A stretch of DNA of 64,000 bases from an uncultured Aquimarina sp. (GTDB lineage: Bacteria; Bacteroidota; Bacteroidia; Flavobacteriales; Flavobacteriaceae). Both the position numbers and the translations under genes were made by a program. Shown here piece after piece: positions 17,846 through 28,008 of the stretch. The notes below the pieces were generated by a model, which saw only the letters and a list, made by a program, of their open reading frames with translations, did not search any database and was not told the DNA's origin. The stretch lies in the NCBI RefSeq assembly GCF_947500065.1, contig NZ_CANMQT010000013.1, positions 78,756-142,755 on the forward strand, given 5' to 3'. Position 1 is the first letter of the stretch. Every line of letters starts with the position of its first letter.

Positions 17846-20800
17846 ATGAACAAATACATCACTTTGATGCTTTTTGTAGCGATCCTGTTTTCAAAGGTTT
17901 CTGCACAACAATCAGCAATTTACACCAATGAACTAGTACTGTATAATCAGGCATTAGAACTTTATAATAATAAACAATTTCTGGCAGCTCAGAATTTATT
18001 TGATAAAGTTCGGGATGCTGTAGATGACGAGAATATTGATGCAGAATGTACGTACTATATTGCTAACTGTGCAGTATGGCTTAATCAAAAAGGCGCAGAT
18101 ACATTGATGGAGGAATTCGTAGTACAATATCCCACTAGTATTAAGCGTAATGCAGCATATCTTGACGTAGCTAATTACTATTTTGATAACGGTAAATACG
18201 CTTATGCCCGTAAGTGGTATGATAAAGTTGATGAAGGTAATATGAGCCGTTCTGAAAGAGAAAAGTTTAACTTTAATAATGGATATGCATATTTTAAAAT
18301 TCAACGATTTAACGAAGCTAAGAAGTTTTTAACTCAGGTAGAAGAGACGGATACATATGGAGCTCAGGCAAAATATTACCTAGGTTTTATAGCCTATGAA
18401 GGTGATAATTATCAGGAAGCGGATAAACTTTTTGATGAGGTAAAGGATCTGGATAAATACAATAAGAATCTATCTTATTTCCAGAGTGATATGAATTTTA
18501 AATCAGGAAAGTTTGAGGAAGCTATCAATGATGGATTAGGGCAGCTTTCTAAATCAAAACCTTCGGAAAAATCAGAACTCAATAAAATTATTGGGGAGAG
18601 TTATTTTAATCTTGGTCAGTATGATAAGGCTATTCCTCATCTTAAAGCATATCGAGGAAGAAAAGGAAAATGGAATAATACAGATTATTACCAATTAGGA
18701 TATGCATATTATAAAGGAGGTGATTATACCAATGCAATTTCAGAATTCAATAAAATAGTAGACGGACGAAACGCTACCGCCCAAAATGCATATTATCATT
18801 TAGCCGAATCTTATTTGAGAACGAACCAAAAACAGCAGGCATTAAACGCATTTAAAAATGCTTCAGAAATGGATTTTGAAGCGAAGATTAAAGAAGATGC
18901 ACTATATAATTATGCGAAGTTGAGTTATGAGATTGGTAATTCATATGAGAGTACTCCAAAAGTGTTGTTGTCCTACGCAGAAGCCTACCCTAATTCTGAA
19001 TTTAAAGAAGAAATACAAGAATTATTGATTAGTTCTTACATTACTTCTAAGAATTATAAAGAAGCTATGGACCTGTTAGAAGGTAGTAGAAATTTTGATG
19101 ATAAAGTAGTATATCAGAAAGTGGCATTTTTCAGAGGTGTAGAGCTGTATAATGAAGGGAACTATGCAGATGCGAAAATATATTTTGATAAATCTCTAGC
19201 TCAGCAAACAGATCCACGATTTGCAGCAAAGGCCATTTACTGGAAGTCAGAATGTGACTACTTACAAAATAATTTTGATGAAGCACTGATTGGGTTTAAA
19301 CAGTTTAAAGGGCAACAAGCAGCCTCATCTACTGATGAATATGCTGAGATAGATTACAATATAGGATACACTTATTTTAAACTAAAACAATATCCACAGG
19401 CGGCAGATTTTTTTGATAAATATTCTAAGAAAAGAGGTGTAGATGAAATACGATTGACGGATACTTATCTGAGATTAGGAGATAGTCATTTTATTTCTAG
19501 TAAATATTGGCCAGCTATGGAAGCCTATAATAAAGCAATCAAAAACGGCGGAGCGGATTCGGATTATGCGCATTATCAAAAAGCTATTAGTTACGGATTC
19601 GTCAAAAAGAATGATAAGAAAATTAGTGATCTAGAAATGTTTATCAAACAATATACGAGATCAACTTACCGTGATGATGCCATGTTTGCCTTAGGAAATA
19701 CCTATGTAGCAGAAAATAAAACCCAAAGAGGAATTGAAGCATACGACAGATTGATTAGAGAAGTTCCTAGAAGTTCGTATGTACCAAAAGCGTTGCTAAA
19801 ACAAGGATTGATTTATTATAATGGAGATCAGGGAAATAGAGCTTTAACTAAGTTTAAAAGAGTAGTATCCGATTATCCAGGAACAGATGAGGCATTGCAA
19901 GCAGTGAATACAGCTAGATTGATCTATGTGGATTTGGGTAGAACTGATGAGTATTCTAGTTGGGTAAAAGGATTAAGTTTTGTAGATGTTACAGATGCGG
20001 ATCTAGATAATACATCGTATGAGGCTGCAGAAAAACAGTTTTTAGAGAATAACCAAAATGCTGCGATCATCGGTTTTCAGAAATATTTGGATGAATTCCC
20101 TAACGGTCTTCATGCCTTAAAGAGTCATTTTTATTTAGCGCAATTGTTCTTTAAGAAAGGGGATAAGCAAGCCACTATTCCGCATTATGAATATGTATTA
20201 CAAAAAGATAGAACAGAATTTACAGAACAAGCATTAGCAAGATTGTCTCAGATATATTTGGAGAATCGTAATTATGATAAGGCGATACCTGTATTGGAAC
20301 GATTAGAAACGGCTGCCGATTTTCCTCAGAATATCATATTTGCACAATCTAATCTGATGAAATCACATTATCAATTAGTACATTATCAGGAAACCATAAC
20401 CTATGCAGAAAAAGTATTGGATAACCCAAAAATCCAGAATGATGTGAAAAGTGATGCACAAGTTTTTATTGCTCGTGCAGCATTACAAACGGCCGATAAT
20501 GCGAGAGCCAAAAGAGCATATGCTGAGGTTAGAAAAATAGCTACAGGAGAACTAGCAGCAGAAGCGTTATATTATGATGCTTATTTCAAAAATAAAGAAG
20601 GTAATTATAAAGCATCCAATGAAACGGTGCAGCAATTAGCCAAAGATTTTTCGGGATATAAATTATACGGAGCTAAAGGGCTTGTTTTGATGGCTAAAAA
20701 CTTTTACGGGTTAGAAGATGCGTATCAAGCAACCTATATTTTAGAAAGCGTCATTAAAAACTTTGCAGATTATCCAGATGTTACAAGCGAAGCACGATCC

Positions 20801-20863
20801 GAACTCAAAAGAATCAAAGCCGAAGAAGCAAAAACAAATTCATCCATCAAAACCGAACAATAA
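17846..20863 (+). CDS. Large secreted/periplasmic TPR protein
   Basis: The protein has a signal peptide (MNKYITLMLFVAILFSKVSA, cleaved before QQS) and then about 980 residues of tetratricopeptide repeats almost to the end, for example AKYYLGFIAYEGDNYQEADK, DYYQLGYAYYKGGDYTNAIS and DDAMFALGNTYVAENKTQRG. Spacing and the P-x-S-x-Y linkers resemble YbgF/BamD-type solenoids. I use the ATG at 17846 (1005 aa) because the 22 residues before it in the same frame are not signal-like. The next gene, 27 bases on, encodes an outer-membrane barrel protein, so the TPR protein probably acts as a periplasmic scaffold for it (inference). Confidence 0.8.
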   Translation: MNKYITLMLFVAILFSKVSAQQSAIYTNELVLYNQALELYNNKQFLAAQNLFDKVRDAVDDENIDAECTYYIANCAVWLNQKGADTLMEEFVVQYPTSIKRNAAYLDVANYYFDNGKYAYARKWYDKVDEGNMSRSEREKFNFNNGYAYFKIQRFNEAKKFLTQVEETDTYGAQAKYYLGFIAYEGDNYQEADKLFDEVKDLDKYNKNLSYFQSDMNFKSGKFEEAINDGLGQLSKSKPSEKSELNKIIGESYFNLGQYDKAIPHLKAYRGRKGKWNNTDYYQLGYAYYKGGDYTNAISEFNKIVDGRNATAQNAYYHLAESYLRTNQKQQALNAFKNASEMDFEAKIKEDALYNYAKLSYEIGNSYESTPKVLLSYAEAYPNSEFKEEIQELLISSYITSKNYKEAMDLLEGSRNFDDKVVYQKVAFFRGVELYNEGNYADAKIYFDKSLAQQTDPRFAAKAIYWKSECDYLQNNFDEALIGFKQFKGQQAASSTDEYAEIDYNIGYTYFKLKQYPQAADFFDKYSKKRGVDEIRLTDTYLRLGDSHFISSKYWPAMEAYNKAIKNGGADSDYAHYQKAISYGFVKKNDKKISDLEMFIKQYTRSTYRDDAMFALGNTYVAENKTQRGIEAYDRLIREVPRSSYVPKALLKQGLIYYNGDQGNRALTKFKRVVSDYPGTDEALQAVNTARLIYVDLGRTDEYSSWVKGLSFVDVTDADLDNTSYEAAEKQFLENNQNAAIIGFQKYLDEFPNGLHALKSHFYLAQLFFKKGDKQATIPHYEYVLQKDRTEFTEQALARLSQIYLENRNYDKAIPVLERLETAADFPQNIIFAQSNLMKSHYQLVHYQETITYAEKVLDNPKIQNDVKSDAQVFIARAALQTADNARAKRAYAEVRKIATGELAAEALYYDAYFKNKEGNYKASNETVQQLAKDFSGYKLYGAKGLVLMAKNFYGLEDAYQATYILESVIKNFADYPDVTSEARSELKRIKAEEAKTNSSIKTEQ

Positions 20864-20890
20864 TAATCAGTTATAAACGCTAAGATATTT

Positions 20891-22639
20891 ATGTCGAGAT
20901 ATATCAAGAAATTAATTTCTCTTACCTGTATTTTTGTCTGTAGTATTTCTACAATAGTTGCTCAGGAGAAAGAAGAAGAGGAAACAATAGAAACAGAACG
21001 TGTAGTTATCGTTAAAACCTATACACCAACGATTAGTGATGCGTTTAAGGTGAAATCTACACCGATACTTAATGATTCAGTTACTCAAAAGAAAAAACAA
21101 CTTCGATACAGTATTTTTTCAGTGCCAGTAGCATCTACATTTACGCCAGCAAAAGGTAGAGCAGCGAATATAGATCGACCTAAAAAAATACCATTGTATG
21201 ATAATTATGCTACGTTGGGATTTGGAAATTTCACTTCGGTGTTGGCTGAGTTTTATAGTAATTTTCAGGTAAATCGTACAGATAATATAGGATTGTATTT
21301 ACATCATAATTCATCGCAAGGAGGAATAAAAGATATAGAGCTGGACGATAAATTTTACAATACATTTCTAGATCTTAACTACACCTCGCGTACCAAAGAT
21401 TTTACATACGGAATAGAGTTAGGAGTAGAGCATCAGTTGTACAATTGGTATGGTTTGCCAGAGACTCCTGTTCTTACACCAGCAGAAATTGATGCAATTG
21501 ACCCTCAACAGAATTATTTTGGGGCCAAGTTGGGGGGCAAATTGCAGTTTGATGATTTATATCTTAAAAGAGCTTCTTTGAACTATCGTTATTTTGGAGA
21601 TGCGTTAAGCACTACAGAACATCATGCCGTGTTTACACCAACATTCGAGTTTGAAGTTGCAGATGAATTAATCACCACAGATTTTATTGTTGATTATTTA
21701 GGAGGAAGTTTTGACAGACCTCTGAATATTACATTGCAGACGCCTAATGATTTTAATATTCTTAATTTAGGTATTCAACCTAGTTTAGTGGTGTTAAGAG
21801 ATAACCTAACATTGAATCTTGGAGCCGCCGTTTTTTATAGTATTGATAGCCAGAATAATGATAATGACTTTTTTATCTATCCTAAAGTTACCGCATCATA
21901 TCGATTATTGGATGAAGCAGTAATTGCTTATGGAGGTTTAGAAGGTGGATTAAAGCAAAACACGTATAGAGATGCGGTACAAGCTAATCCATATGTATCG
22001 CCAACTTTATTTTTAACCACGACACATAATCAGTTTGATGCATATGTAGGGTTCAAAGGGAAAATATCTGATGTAGTAAGTTATAATTTTAGAGGAGGTT
22101 ATTCCTCAGAAGATGATAAGGCTTTATTTGTTAATAACAGACCACAGATATTACAGTTAGAGGGTTATGATTATGGAAATTCTTTCGCTTATCGATATGA
22201 TGATGTACTGACACTTAGCGGATATGGAGAACTAAATTTTAATATCAATAAAAAGTTTAAGTTAGGAGTTTCTGCGGAGTATTTCAATTACAATACAGAA
22301 GATGAGCAGGAAGCTTGGAATTTACCTGATGTAAAAGTTGCTGTATTACTGGATTATCAAATTACGGATCAGTGGTTCGCTGGAGCACAAATATTTCATG
22401 TTGGAGAGCGAAAAGACATAAATACTTCAGTTGCTTTTACACCTCCAACTCCAGAAGTTACAGTAACTTTGGATAGTTATTTTGATGCGAATGTAAATCT
22501 AGGGTATCGATTTAATGATAAATTATCTGTTTTTATAAAAGGAAATAATCTTGCAGGTGAAAATTATGAGCGCTGGTCTAATTTCCCAGTACAAGGGATA
22601 CAAGTGCTAGGTGGGTTGACCTACAAGTTTAATTATTGA
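20891..22639 (+). CDS. Outer-membrane beta-barrel protein, TonB-receptor-like C terminus
   Basis: The 582 residues have a signal peptide ending in STIVAQ, an acidic KEEEETIETE linker with VVIVKTYTPTISDAFKV, then about 480 residues of alternating beta strands with aromatic girdles. It ends in VFIKGNNLAGENYERW and GGLTYKFNY, the terminal strand pattern of TonB-dependent receptors and related porins. A plug domain is not recognisable, so it is not a typical TonB-dependent transporter. It follows the TPR gene closely (27 bases) and the pair probably forms one envelope complex. Substrate unknown. Confidence 0.7.
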   Translation: MSRYIKKLISLTCIFVCSISTIVAQEKEEEETIETERVVIVKTYTPTISDAFKVKSTPILNDSVTQKKKQLRYSIFSVPVASTFTPAKGRAANIDRPKKIPLYDNYATLGFGNFTSVLAEFYSNFQVNRTDNIGLYLHHNSSQGGIKDIELDDKFYNTFLDLNYTSRTKDFTYGIELGVEHQLYNWYGLPETPVLTPAEIDAIDPQQNYFGAKLGGKLQFDDLYLKRASLNYRYFGDALSTTEHHAVFTPTFEFEVADELITTDFIVDYLGGSFDRPLNITLQTPNDFNILNLGIQPSLVVLRDNLTLNLGAAVFYSIDSQNNDNDFFIYPKVTASYRLLDEAVIAYGGLEGGLKQNTYRDAVQANPYVSPTLFLTTTHNQFDAYVGFKGKISDVVSYNFRGGYSSEDDKALFVNNRPQILQLEGYDYGNSFAYRYDDVLTLSGYGELNFNINKKFKLGVSAEYFNYNTEDEQEAWNLPDVKVAVLLDYQITDQWFAGAQIFHVGERKDINTSVAFTPPTPEVTVTLDSYFDANVNLGYRFNDKLSVFIKGNNLAGENYERWSNFPVQGIQVLGGLTYKFNY

Positions 22640-22992
22640 TTGTGAATTGTCAGATCGAGCGTAGTCGAGATCTACTTGGTATTATTGAGAATAGTAAGCT
22701 TATTTAAAGATAAAGCAATTACATCTATATTTAATACTATTATTTTGGATTCTGGCCTACGCCAGAATGACAAGTCTTTTGCTGTTTTTAGTTTTTGTTA
22801 TTCCAGCGTAGGCTGGACTCCATTATTCACAATACTAACTTCAGATTTATAAAAGTTTATTTGTCTTAAAAACAATGATAATAAACATTAGATTATTATA
22901 ATTAAGGTTATTTTTTTTACATCTAGCTTTACTTATTAGCAATTACAAAATAAAAATCTTATTTTATCCTAGTAATTGGAAATGAATTAAAT
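22640..22992. other. Intergenic region with REP-like hairpins
   Basis: This 353-base gap has no credible gene. It begins with a REP-like fragment (GATCGAGCGTAGTCGAGATC, about 22652-22671) and contains the inverted hairpin pair annotated separately. The last 130 bases before the M23 gene are AT-rich. Confidence 0.5.
22746..22822. repeat. Inverted pair of REP-like hairpins
   Basis: Two 28-base arms at 22746-22773 and 22795-22822 are imperfect inverted copies of each other. Each arm is itself a hairpin: TTCTGGC-CTAC-GCCAGAA at 22750-22767 and TCCAGC-GTAG-GCTGGA at 22802-22817. This architecture, two opposed palindromic units, is the form of bacterial REP/BIME-like interspersed repeats. Confidence 0.7.
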
Positions 22993-23805
22993 ATGAAAAG
23001 AGTTGCGTTTTGGATACTTAGTCTACTATCGATAGCTACGTTTGCTCAGGAAAACTTTAAGGTATATTATGAAGAAGGAGAGAATGGATATAAAATATAT
23101 GCCGATAATGGTGAATTTTGTCCAGTCTCTGTAGAAATTGATTTTAAAATAGAGAACCTTACCTCTAGTATTGGAGATGTTAAAATCATAAAAGTACCCG
23201 CACAGACGACTAAATTCTATGTTGCTGATCTAACCGTTGTAGACAGAAGAAAAGCAATTAAACTTGGATATAGCGTGCGTTATAATCATGGAAATCATTT
23301 GCAAACTTCTTATGATGCTGATTATGCATACCATTTGCCTTATAAAAAAGGAACTGAGCATATGGTTACACAAGGATATAATGGTAAGATTTCTCATGAT
23401 AATGAATATGCATTGGACTTTAGGATGCCAGTAGGAACAGATATATATGCAGCGAGAGATGGTAAAGTAGTGTTAGTAGAGCAAAGCTTTAATAAAACCT
23501 GTACCAATCAAGATTGTGCCAAGTTTAATAATTATATTTTGGTGTTTCATTCTGATGGAACTTTTGCGGAGTATACGCACATCAAAAAAAATGGATCTAA
23601 AGTAAAACCAGGAGATACAGTAAAGAAAGGACAACATATAGGATATAGCGGTAATGTAGGATGGTCTACAGGTCCTCATTTGCATTTTATTGTATTTCTG
23701 CAACGATTTAATACTAGAGAAACACTCCCTACCAAGTTTGTAATCGGCAACGGAAAAGAAATTACCCAACTAGAAGAAAAAAAGGAATATTCAAAAGAAT
23801 ATTAA
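22993..23805 (+). CDS. M23 family metallopeptidase (LytM-like)
   Basis: The 270-residue secreted protein has a signal peptide (cleavage after TFAQ), an about 110-residue beta-rich N-terminal domain and a C-terminal LytM/M23 domain. Zinc and catalytic residues are visible: His135 in KISHDNEYALDF with Asp142, and the HxH of STGPHLHFIVF (His229, His231), plus a His in AEYTHIKKNG. VKPGDTVKKGQHIGYSGNVG is the conserved biotinyl-like loop. M23 enzymes cleave peptide cross-links of peptidoglycan in the periplasm or act on other bacteria. It stands alone, with no partner evident. Confidence 0.9.
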   Translation: MKRVAFWILSLLSIATFAQENFKVYYEEGENGYKIYADNGEFCPVSVEIDFKIENLTSSIGDVKIIKVPAQTTKFYVADLTVVDRRKAIKLGYSVRYNHGNHLQTSYDADYAYHLPYKKGTEHMVTQGYNGKISHDNEYALDFRMPVGTDIYAARDGKVVLVEQSFNKTCTNQDCAKFNNYILVFHSDGTFAEYTHIKKNGSKVKPGDTVKKGQHIGYSGNVGWSTGPHLHFIVFLQRFNTRETLPTKFVIGNGKEITQLEEKKEYSKEY

Positions 23806-23967
23806 AAATATAACCTAGCTGTAAGGTTTGATAGAAAATGTGCTTTATTTAGCGTGATAAAGACGAATCCTCTGTATTAAGAAAACCTTAACCACCTGTA
23901 CAATTCGATATGCTTATTTTTAGGCTTTGAACAAACTATTGTTTGTACTCCAATCAAATATATTATT

Positions 23968-25764
23968 ATGATTAAAAGAATTCTTGTGGCAACATGTTTT
24001 GCTATTGTTTTTATGGCATGTAAAAACGAAAAAAAGGTAGAAACCACCTCAGAAAATACAACGGTAGATATTAGTGCAGCATTTAATGGAATGCTAGATG
24101 CATATTATGAAGAAGGATTACAACTCAATCCTGTACAAGCTACATTTGCGGGTGATAATCGTTTTAATGATCAATTTCCGAATCCGTTAGCAGATGAAAC
24201 GGTAGCAAAGCTAAAAGCATACTATACTTCATATAAAGAGAAACTAGGTGAATTTGATACAGCTGATCTTTCTAAAAGTGAACAAATGACCAAAGCCATT
24301 CTACAATGGGAATGTGATATGAATCTTGCTGGATTCGAATTCCACCAAGACTATTTTCCTATTGATCAGATGTGGTCGATCAATTTAAGAGCAGGGCAAT
24401 TAGCAAGCGGAGCCAGTGCACAACCATTTAAAACGGTAGAGGATTATAATAACTGGTTAAAACGTTTGGATGGATATTTAGCTTGGATGGCTTCTGCAGA
24501 GGAAAAAATGAAAGAAGGAATGAAAGAAGGCTATGTACTTCCGAAATCTTTAATTACTAAAGTATTACCGCAATTAGAGGCACTTACAGTAGAAGATCTT
24601 GATGCGCATTTATTCTATTCGCCAGTTAAGAATTTTCCGGAAGGTTTTTCTGAAGAAGATAAAAAGTCGTTAACGGAAGCGTATAGTAACATGGTTTCAG
24701 AAAAAATTATTCCTGCTTATAAAAGCTTACATCAGTTTATGAATACTGATTATATGGAAGCCGGACGAGAAAGTTCTGGTATTTCTGAAATTCCTAATGG
24801 AGAAACGTTCTATAAACATCAGATCAAATTATATACGACCACCAATATGACAGCTGAAGAAATCCATACTTTAGGGTTGTCTGAAGTAGCTCGTATTTCT
24901 GGTGAAATGGAGAAAATTAAAGAACAAGTTGGATATAAAGGAGATCTAAAATCATTCTTTGATTATGTACGTAATAAAAAGGAGTTGATGCCTTTTAAGG
25001 AACCTAAGCAAGTAATCGATAATTTTAATGCGATTCATGATCGTATGAAACCACAGATCGAAAAGTTATTTGATGTAAAACCAAAAACACCTTTTGAAGT
25101 AAGACGTACAGAAGCTTTTAGAGAAAATTCTGCCAGTGCGGAATATAATCCAGGATCCTTAGACGGAACTCGACCAGGTATATTTTATACACCAATTCCT
25201 GATGCAACTAAGTACAATACCTATAGTGATGAATCTTTGTTTTTACATGAAGCAATTCCTGGACATCATTATCAAATTTCATTAACTCAGGAAAGCAAAG
25301 AATTACCAAAATTTCGTAAAACACTTTGGTATAGTGGTTATGGAGAAGGATGGGCTTTATACTCAGAGTCATTGGGAAAAGAATTGGGATTATACACAGA
25401 TCCATATCAATATTTCGGGATGTTAGGAGCAGAAATGCACAGAGCAATCCGGTTAGTAGTGGATACAGGATTACATGCTAAAGGTTGGACACGTGAGCAA
25501 GCTATACAATACTCATTAGATAATGAGGCAGAATCCGAAGCAGGAATCACTTCTGAAATTGAGCGATATATGGCAAACCCTGGACAAGCATTGTCTTATA
25601 AAATCGGACAACTTAAAATCAGAGAACTACGTGCCAAAGCAGAGAAAGAGTTAGGAGATAAATTCGATATCCGTAAGTTTCATAACGAAGTACTAGAAAC
25701 TGGTTGCGTTCCATTGGCGTTGTTAGAAGACAAGATCAATACTTGGATTACTGCTAATAAATAA
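23968..25764 (+). CDS. DUF885 family lipoprotein (putative M2/M3-like metallopeptidase)
   Basis: The 598-residue protein starts with a lipobox signal (VFMAC, Cys18), predicting an envelope lipoprotein, and carries DUF885 throughout. The gluzincin-like motif LHEAIPGHHYQ lies around residue 427, with the downstream Glu in EGWALYSESLGKELG, and NPGQALSYKIGQLKIRELR near the C terminus, all typical. The domain is regarded as a metallopeptidase of the thermolysin-like group, substrate uncharacterised. Just upstream, at about 23933-23948, is an inverted repeat ACAAAC-TATT-GTTTGT overlapping a promoter-like TTTG. Monocistronic, followed by a hairpin terminator at 25929-25958. Confidence 0.88.
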   Translation: MIKRILVATCFAIVFMACKNEKKVETTSENTTVDISAAFNGMLDAYYEEGLQLNPVQATFAGDNRFNDQFPNPLADETVAKLKAYYTSYKEKLGEFDTADLSKSEQMTKAILQWECDMNLAGFEFHQDYFPIDQMWSINLRAGQLASGASAQPFKTVEDYNNWLKRLDGYLAWMASAEEKMKEGMKEGYVLPKSLITKVLPQLEALTVEDLDAHLFYSPVKNFPEGFSEEDKKSLTEAYSNMVSEKIIPAYKSLHQFMNTDYMEAGRESSGISEIPNGETFYKHQIKLYTTTNMTAEEIHTLGLSEVARISGEMEKIKEQVGYKGDLKSFFDYVRNKKELMPFKEPKQVIDNFNAIHDRMKPQIEKLFDVKPKTPFEVRRTEAFRENSASAEYNPGSLDGTRPGIFYTPIPDATKYNTYSDESLFLHEAIPGHHYQISLTQESKELPKFRKTLWYSGYGEGWALYSESLGKELGLYTDPYQYFGMLGAEMHRAIRLVVDTGLHAKGWTREQAIQYSLDNEAESEAGITSEIERYMANPGQALSYKIGQLKIRELRAKAEKELGDKFDIRKFHNEVLETGCVPLALLEDKINTWITANK

Positions 25765-26161
25765 CGAATCCTGAGTTAGAGTTCCTTCACCTTGGACGAC
25801 AGTGCTTAGCGATGGGCGAGAAGGAGCGTTGAAGTTAGGATGAGGGGTTTTAGTTCATACCCTCACTTTAATCCTCTACCTGAGGGAGAGGAAACAAAAT
25901 CACTAAACTTTGATATATATATATTAGGAAACCCAGCAAGATCCATCTTGCTGGGTTTTCTAGTAATTACTAATTCATGTTTTTTTGTAAAATACTTGTA
26001 AAAATCAATAAAGCAGTTGATTTTCACTCCACTGGAATATCTAAATAAAATGTAACGTGCTGATGTATAAATAGTATGTAAGAGAATTATTTAAATTTAA
26101 TTTAATAAATTTATAGGAACACAAAACATTTTATACTGATATCTAACTAAAACAATTACAA
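25765..26161. other. Intergenic region with repeat-like sequence and terminator
   Basis: This roughly 400-base region contains a G/C-richer block (about 25780-25892) with CCTCACTTTAATCCTCTACC and CTGAGGGAGAGGAAAC, unlike neighbouring AT-rich sequence and similar to interspersed intergenic repeats. The terminator at 25929-25958 follows, then AT-rich sequence before the SRPBCC gene. Confidence 0.4.
25929..25958. terminator. Intrinsic terminator after DUF885 gene
   Basis: AAACCCAGCAAGA, the loop TCCA, and TCTTGCTGGGTTT form a perfect 13-base-pair stem followed by one more T. The CAGCAAGA stem resembles the two other terminators at 31091 and 33455. Confidence 0.85.
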
Positions 26162-26734
26162 ATGAAATATTTAAAATATCTACTATATTTAATTATAGTA
26201 CTGGCATTAATATTCTTTGGGAAAGGGTTTTTAACACCATCTGTATCCTACGAAAGCGAAATAGTTGTTAGCAAACCTGCTAACGAATCTTGGGAAGTGA
26301 TTTCTGATGAATCAAATTTACCAAAATGGATAAAAGGATTTAAAAAAACAGAGCTTGTTAGTGGTACAGCAAATACAGTTGGAGCAATTTCTAAAATCTA
26401 TGTAGAAGATGGAGGCGAGGAAATGGTTATGGAGGAAACGATAACAGCTATAAAACCACATGAACATATGGCTATGACTTTTACTATGGATTTTATGGAT
26501 ATGGACTATGAAATGTTTTTTAAAGAACAAGATGGTAAAACTACAATCACTTCTAAATCCACCACAATGGGAAATGGCATTTTTGCGAAATCCTTGATTT
26601 CATTTATGCCAGGTTCAATGAAAGAGCAAGAGGATGAGAATTTAAATAAATTGAAAGAATTAATAGAAGGAAATACTAAGAATTATTTTCCTGAAAAAGT
26701 AGTGGATACATCAGCGGTTTCTGTAGAAGAATAA
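26162..26734 (+). CDS. Membrane-anchored SRPBCC family protein
   Basis: The 190-residue protein has an N-terminal transmembrane segment (about residues 4-20, YLLYLIIVLALIFFGKGF) and then a SRPBCC/polyketide-cyclase-like fold: SKPANESWEVISDESNLPKW, a TANTVGAISKIYVEDGGEEM strand pair and a C-terminal helix with SMKEQEDENLNKLKEL. SRPBCC domains bind hydrophobic ligands; this one faces the periplasm or cytoplasmic membrane surface. No partner gene is evident. The function is not known beyond the fold. Confidence 0.78.
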   Translation: MKYLKYLLYLIIVLALIFFGKGFLTPSVSYESEIVVSKPANESWEVISDESNLPKWIKGFKKTELVSGTANTVGAISKIYVEDGGEEMVMEETITAIKPHEHMAMTFTMDFMDMDYEMFFKEQDGKTTITSKSTTMGNGIFAKSLISFMPGSMKEQEDENLNKLKELIEGNTKNYFPEKVVDTSAVSVEE

Positions 26735-26962
26735 ATCTGACTTTGATTTTAAGAATGCTGGGTTTGCCGAAGTACCGTCCTTGTGTATTTGGAACCCTGA
26801 AGTTCTCGAAAGGTATGGTAATTCGAAAGCTAATAGATGATTGTAATATATTCTTCTTTCTGATTAAACATTCAATTCAATGTAATTTGTTATCTTAGAA
26901 ATTCACAGAATTTTTATATTAGATATTCTGAGATATGATATTATTAGCAAGCCTAACAACGA

Positions 26963-27775
26963 ATGAAAATATTAAGGGAAGGAACGTATTATGGAAAACA
27001 AAACTCAGAAGTTTCCTTTAATGGTATTCTATTATCTCAATACGGGTATACGGTAGAAAAAACAGCTTGGCACTATCATGAGAATCCGTATTTCATGTTT
27101 GTGTTACAAGGTAATATGATGGATTGTAATACCAAAGCAAAAACCTTATGTCCATCAGGAAGCATTATGTTCAATAATTGGCAAGAAGCACATTATGGTT
27201 CTAAGCATTCTGAAAAAGCAAGTGGATTTCATCTGGAGTTTCAACAGGATTGGTTCGAAAATAATGGAGTCGACATAGATCTACTAGAAGGAAGTCAGCT
27301 AATAGAAAATCCTAGAATACACTTCCTTTTTGCAAAACTATATCACGAATTTGTACTGTCGGATCAATATAGCGAAGTCTCAGTAGAACTATTACTATTA
27401 CAAATTAGTGAAGCATTAGGAGAGATTAAAGAAAGTGACTCCAAAAATATTCCTGATTGGATCATTAGATTACAAGAACTGCTACATTACGATACCTCAG
27501 AGCTGAGTCTTCAATATCTTTCTGATCAATTAGATGTACATCCAGTGCATATATCCAGATCCGCACCAAAATATCTTTCTGCCAGTCTGGGAGAATATAT
27601 CAGACAACATAAAATCAAAAAAGCAATTCCTTTGCTATTGGATTCGTCAAACTCATTAACCGAAATTGCTTACCAAACCGGTTTTTCGGATCAAAGTCAT
27701 TTTAATCGTGTGTTTAAATCCTATTTTGAAATGAATCCTAGTTTTTATAGAAAGAATCTCTATAAAAATCTATAA
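26963..27775 (+). CDS. AraC family transcriptional regulator
   Basis: The 270 residues comprise an N-terminal cupin-like sensor domain (AWHYHENPYFMFVLQGNM, about 37-54; SIMFNNWQEAHYG) and a C-terminal AraC/XylS DNA-binding domain with two helix-turn-helix motifs. The second is in SLTEIAYQTGFSDQSHFNRV and ends FKSYFEMNPSFYRKN. The serine hydrolase gene 230 bases downstream on the same strand may be its target, but the two are separated by a MITE-like element and the hydrolase has its own promoter. Confidence 0.9.
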   Translation: MKILREGTYYGKQNSEVSFNGILLSQYGYTVEKTAWHYHENPYFMFVLQGNMMDCNTKAKTLCPSGSIMFNNWQEAHYGSKHSEKASGFHLEFQQDWFENNGVDIDLLEGSQLIENPRIHFLFAKLYHEFVLSDQYSEVSVELLLLQISEALGEIKESDSKNIPDWIIRLQELLHYDTSELSLQYLSDQLDVHPVHISRSAPKYLSASLGEYIRQHKIKKAIPLLLDSSNSLTEIAYQTGFSDQSHFNRVFKSYFEMNPSFYRKNLYKNL

Positions 27776-27936
27776 TACCAATTTATTTGTAAAATGTCAT
27801 ATAGAAAACGAAGTTGCTTTTTTGTGCTATGCCACCGTGATGAATTTGCATAGCCTTAGCTACGGAAATTTAGAACAAGAAAATAGCGCGAAGAATGAAC
27901 AAGTATGAATACGTTATTTTATAATAAAATTGGTAT
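27775..27936. repeat. MITE-like element with terminal inverted repeats
   Basis: A 162-base segment is bounded by ATACCAATTTATTTGTAAAA on the left and its near complement ending ...AAAATTGGTAT on the right. It contains an inner inverted pair, GCTATGC near 27826 and GCATAGC near 27847. The left end overlaps the last base of the AraC stop codon. No coding capacity is seen. Long matching ends, inner stem and position abutting a gene suggest a non-autonomous mobile or interspersed repeat. Confidence 0.5.
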
Positions 27937-27975
27937 CATGTTAATCTGATACAATTTTTTGAAGGAGTAAGAAAG

Positions 27976-27983
27976 TACTTTTG
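27976..27983 (+). promoter_or_regulatory. Promoter -7 element of the serine hydrolase gene
   Basis: TACTTTTG matches TAnnTTTG exactly, 25 bases before the ATG at 28009. A TTTG at 27958-27961 could be the -33 box, although the 14-base spacer is shorter than the usual 17 to 23. Confidence 0.5.
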
Positions 27984-28008
27984 ACTTTCATAAAAAGTAT
28001 AAAAAACT

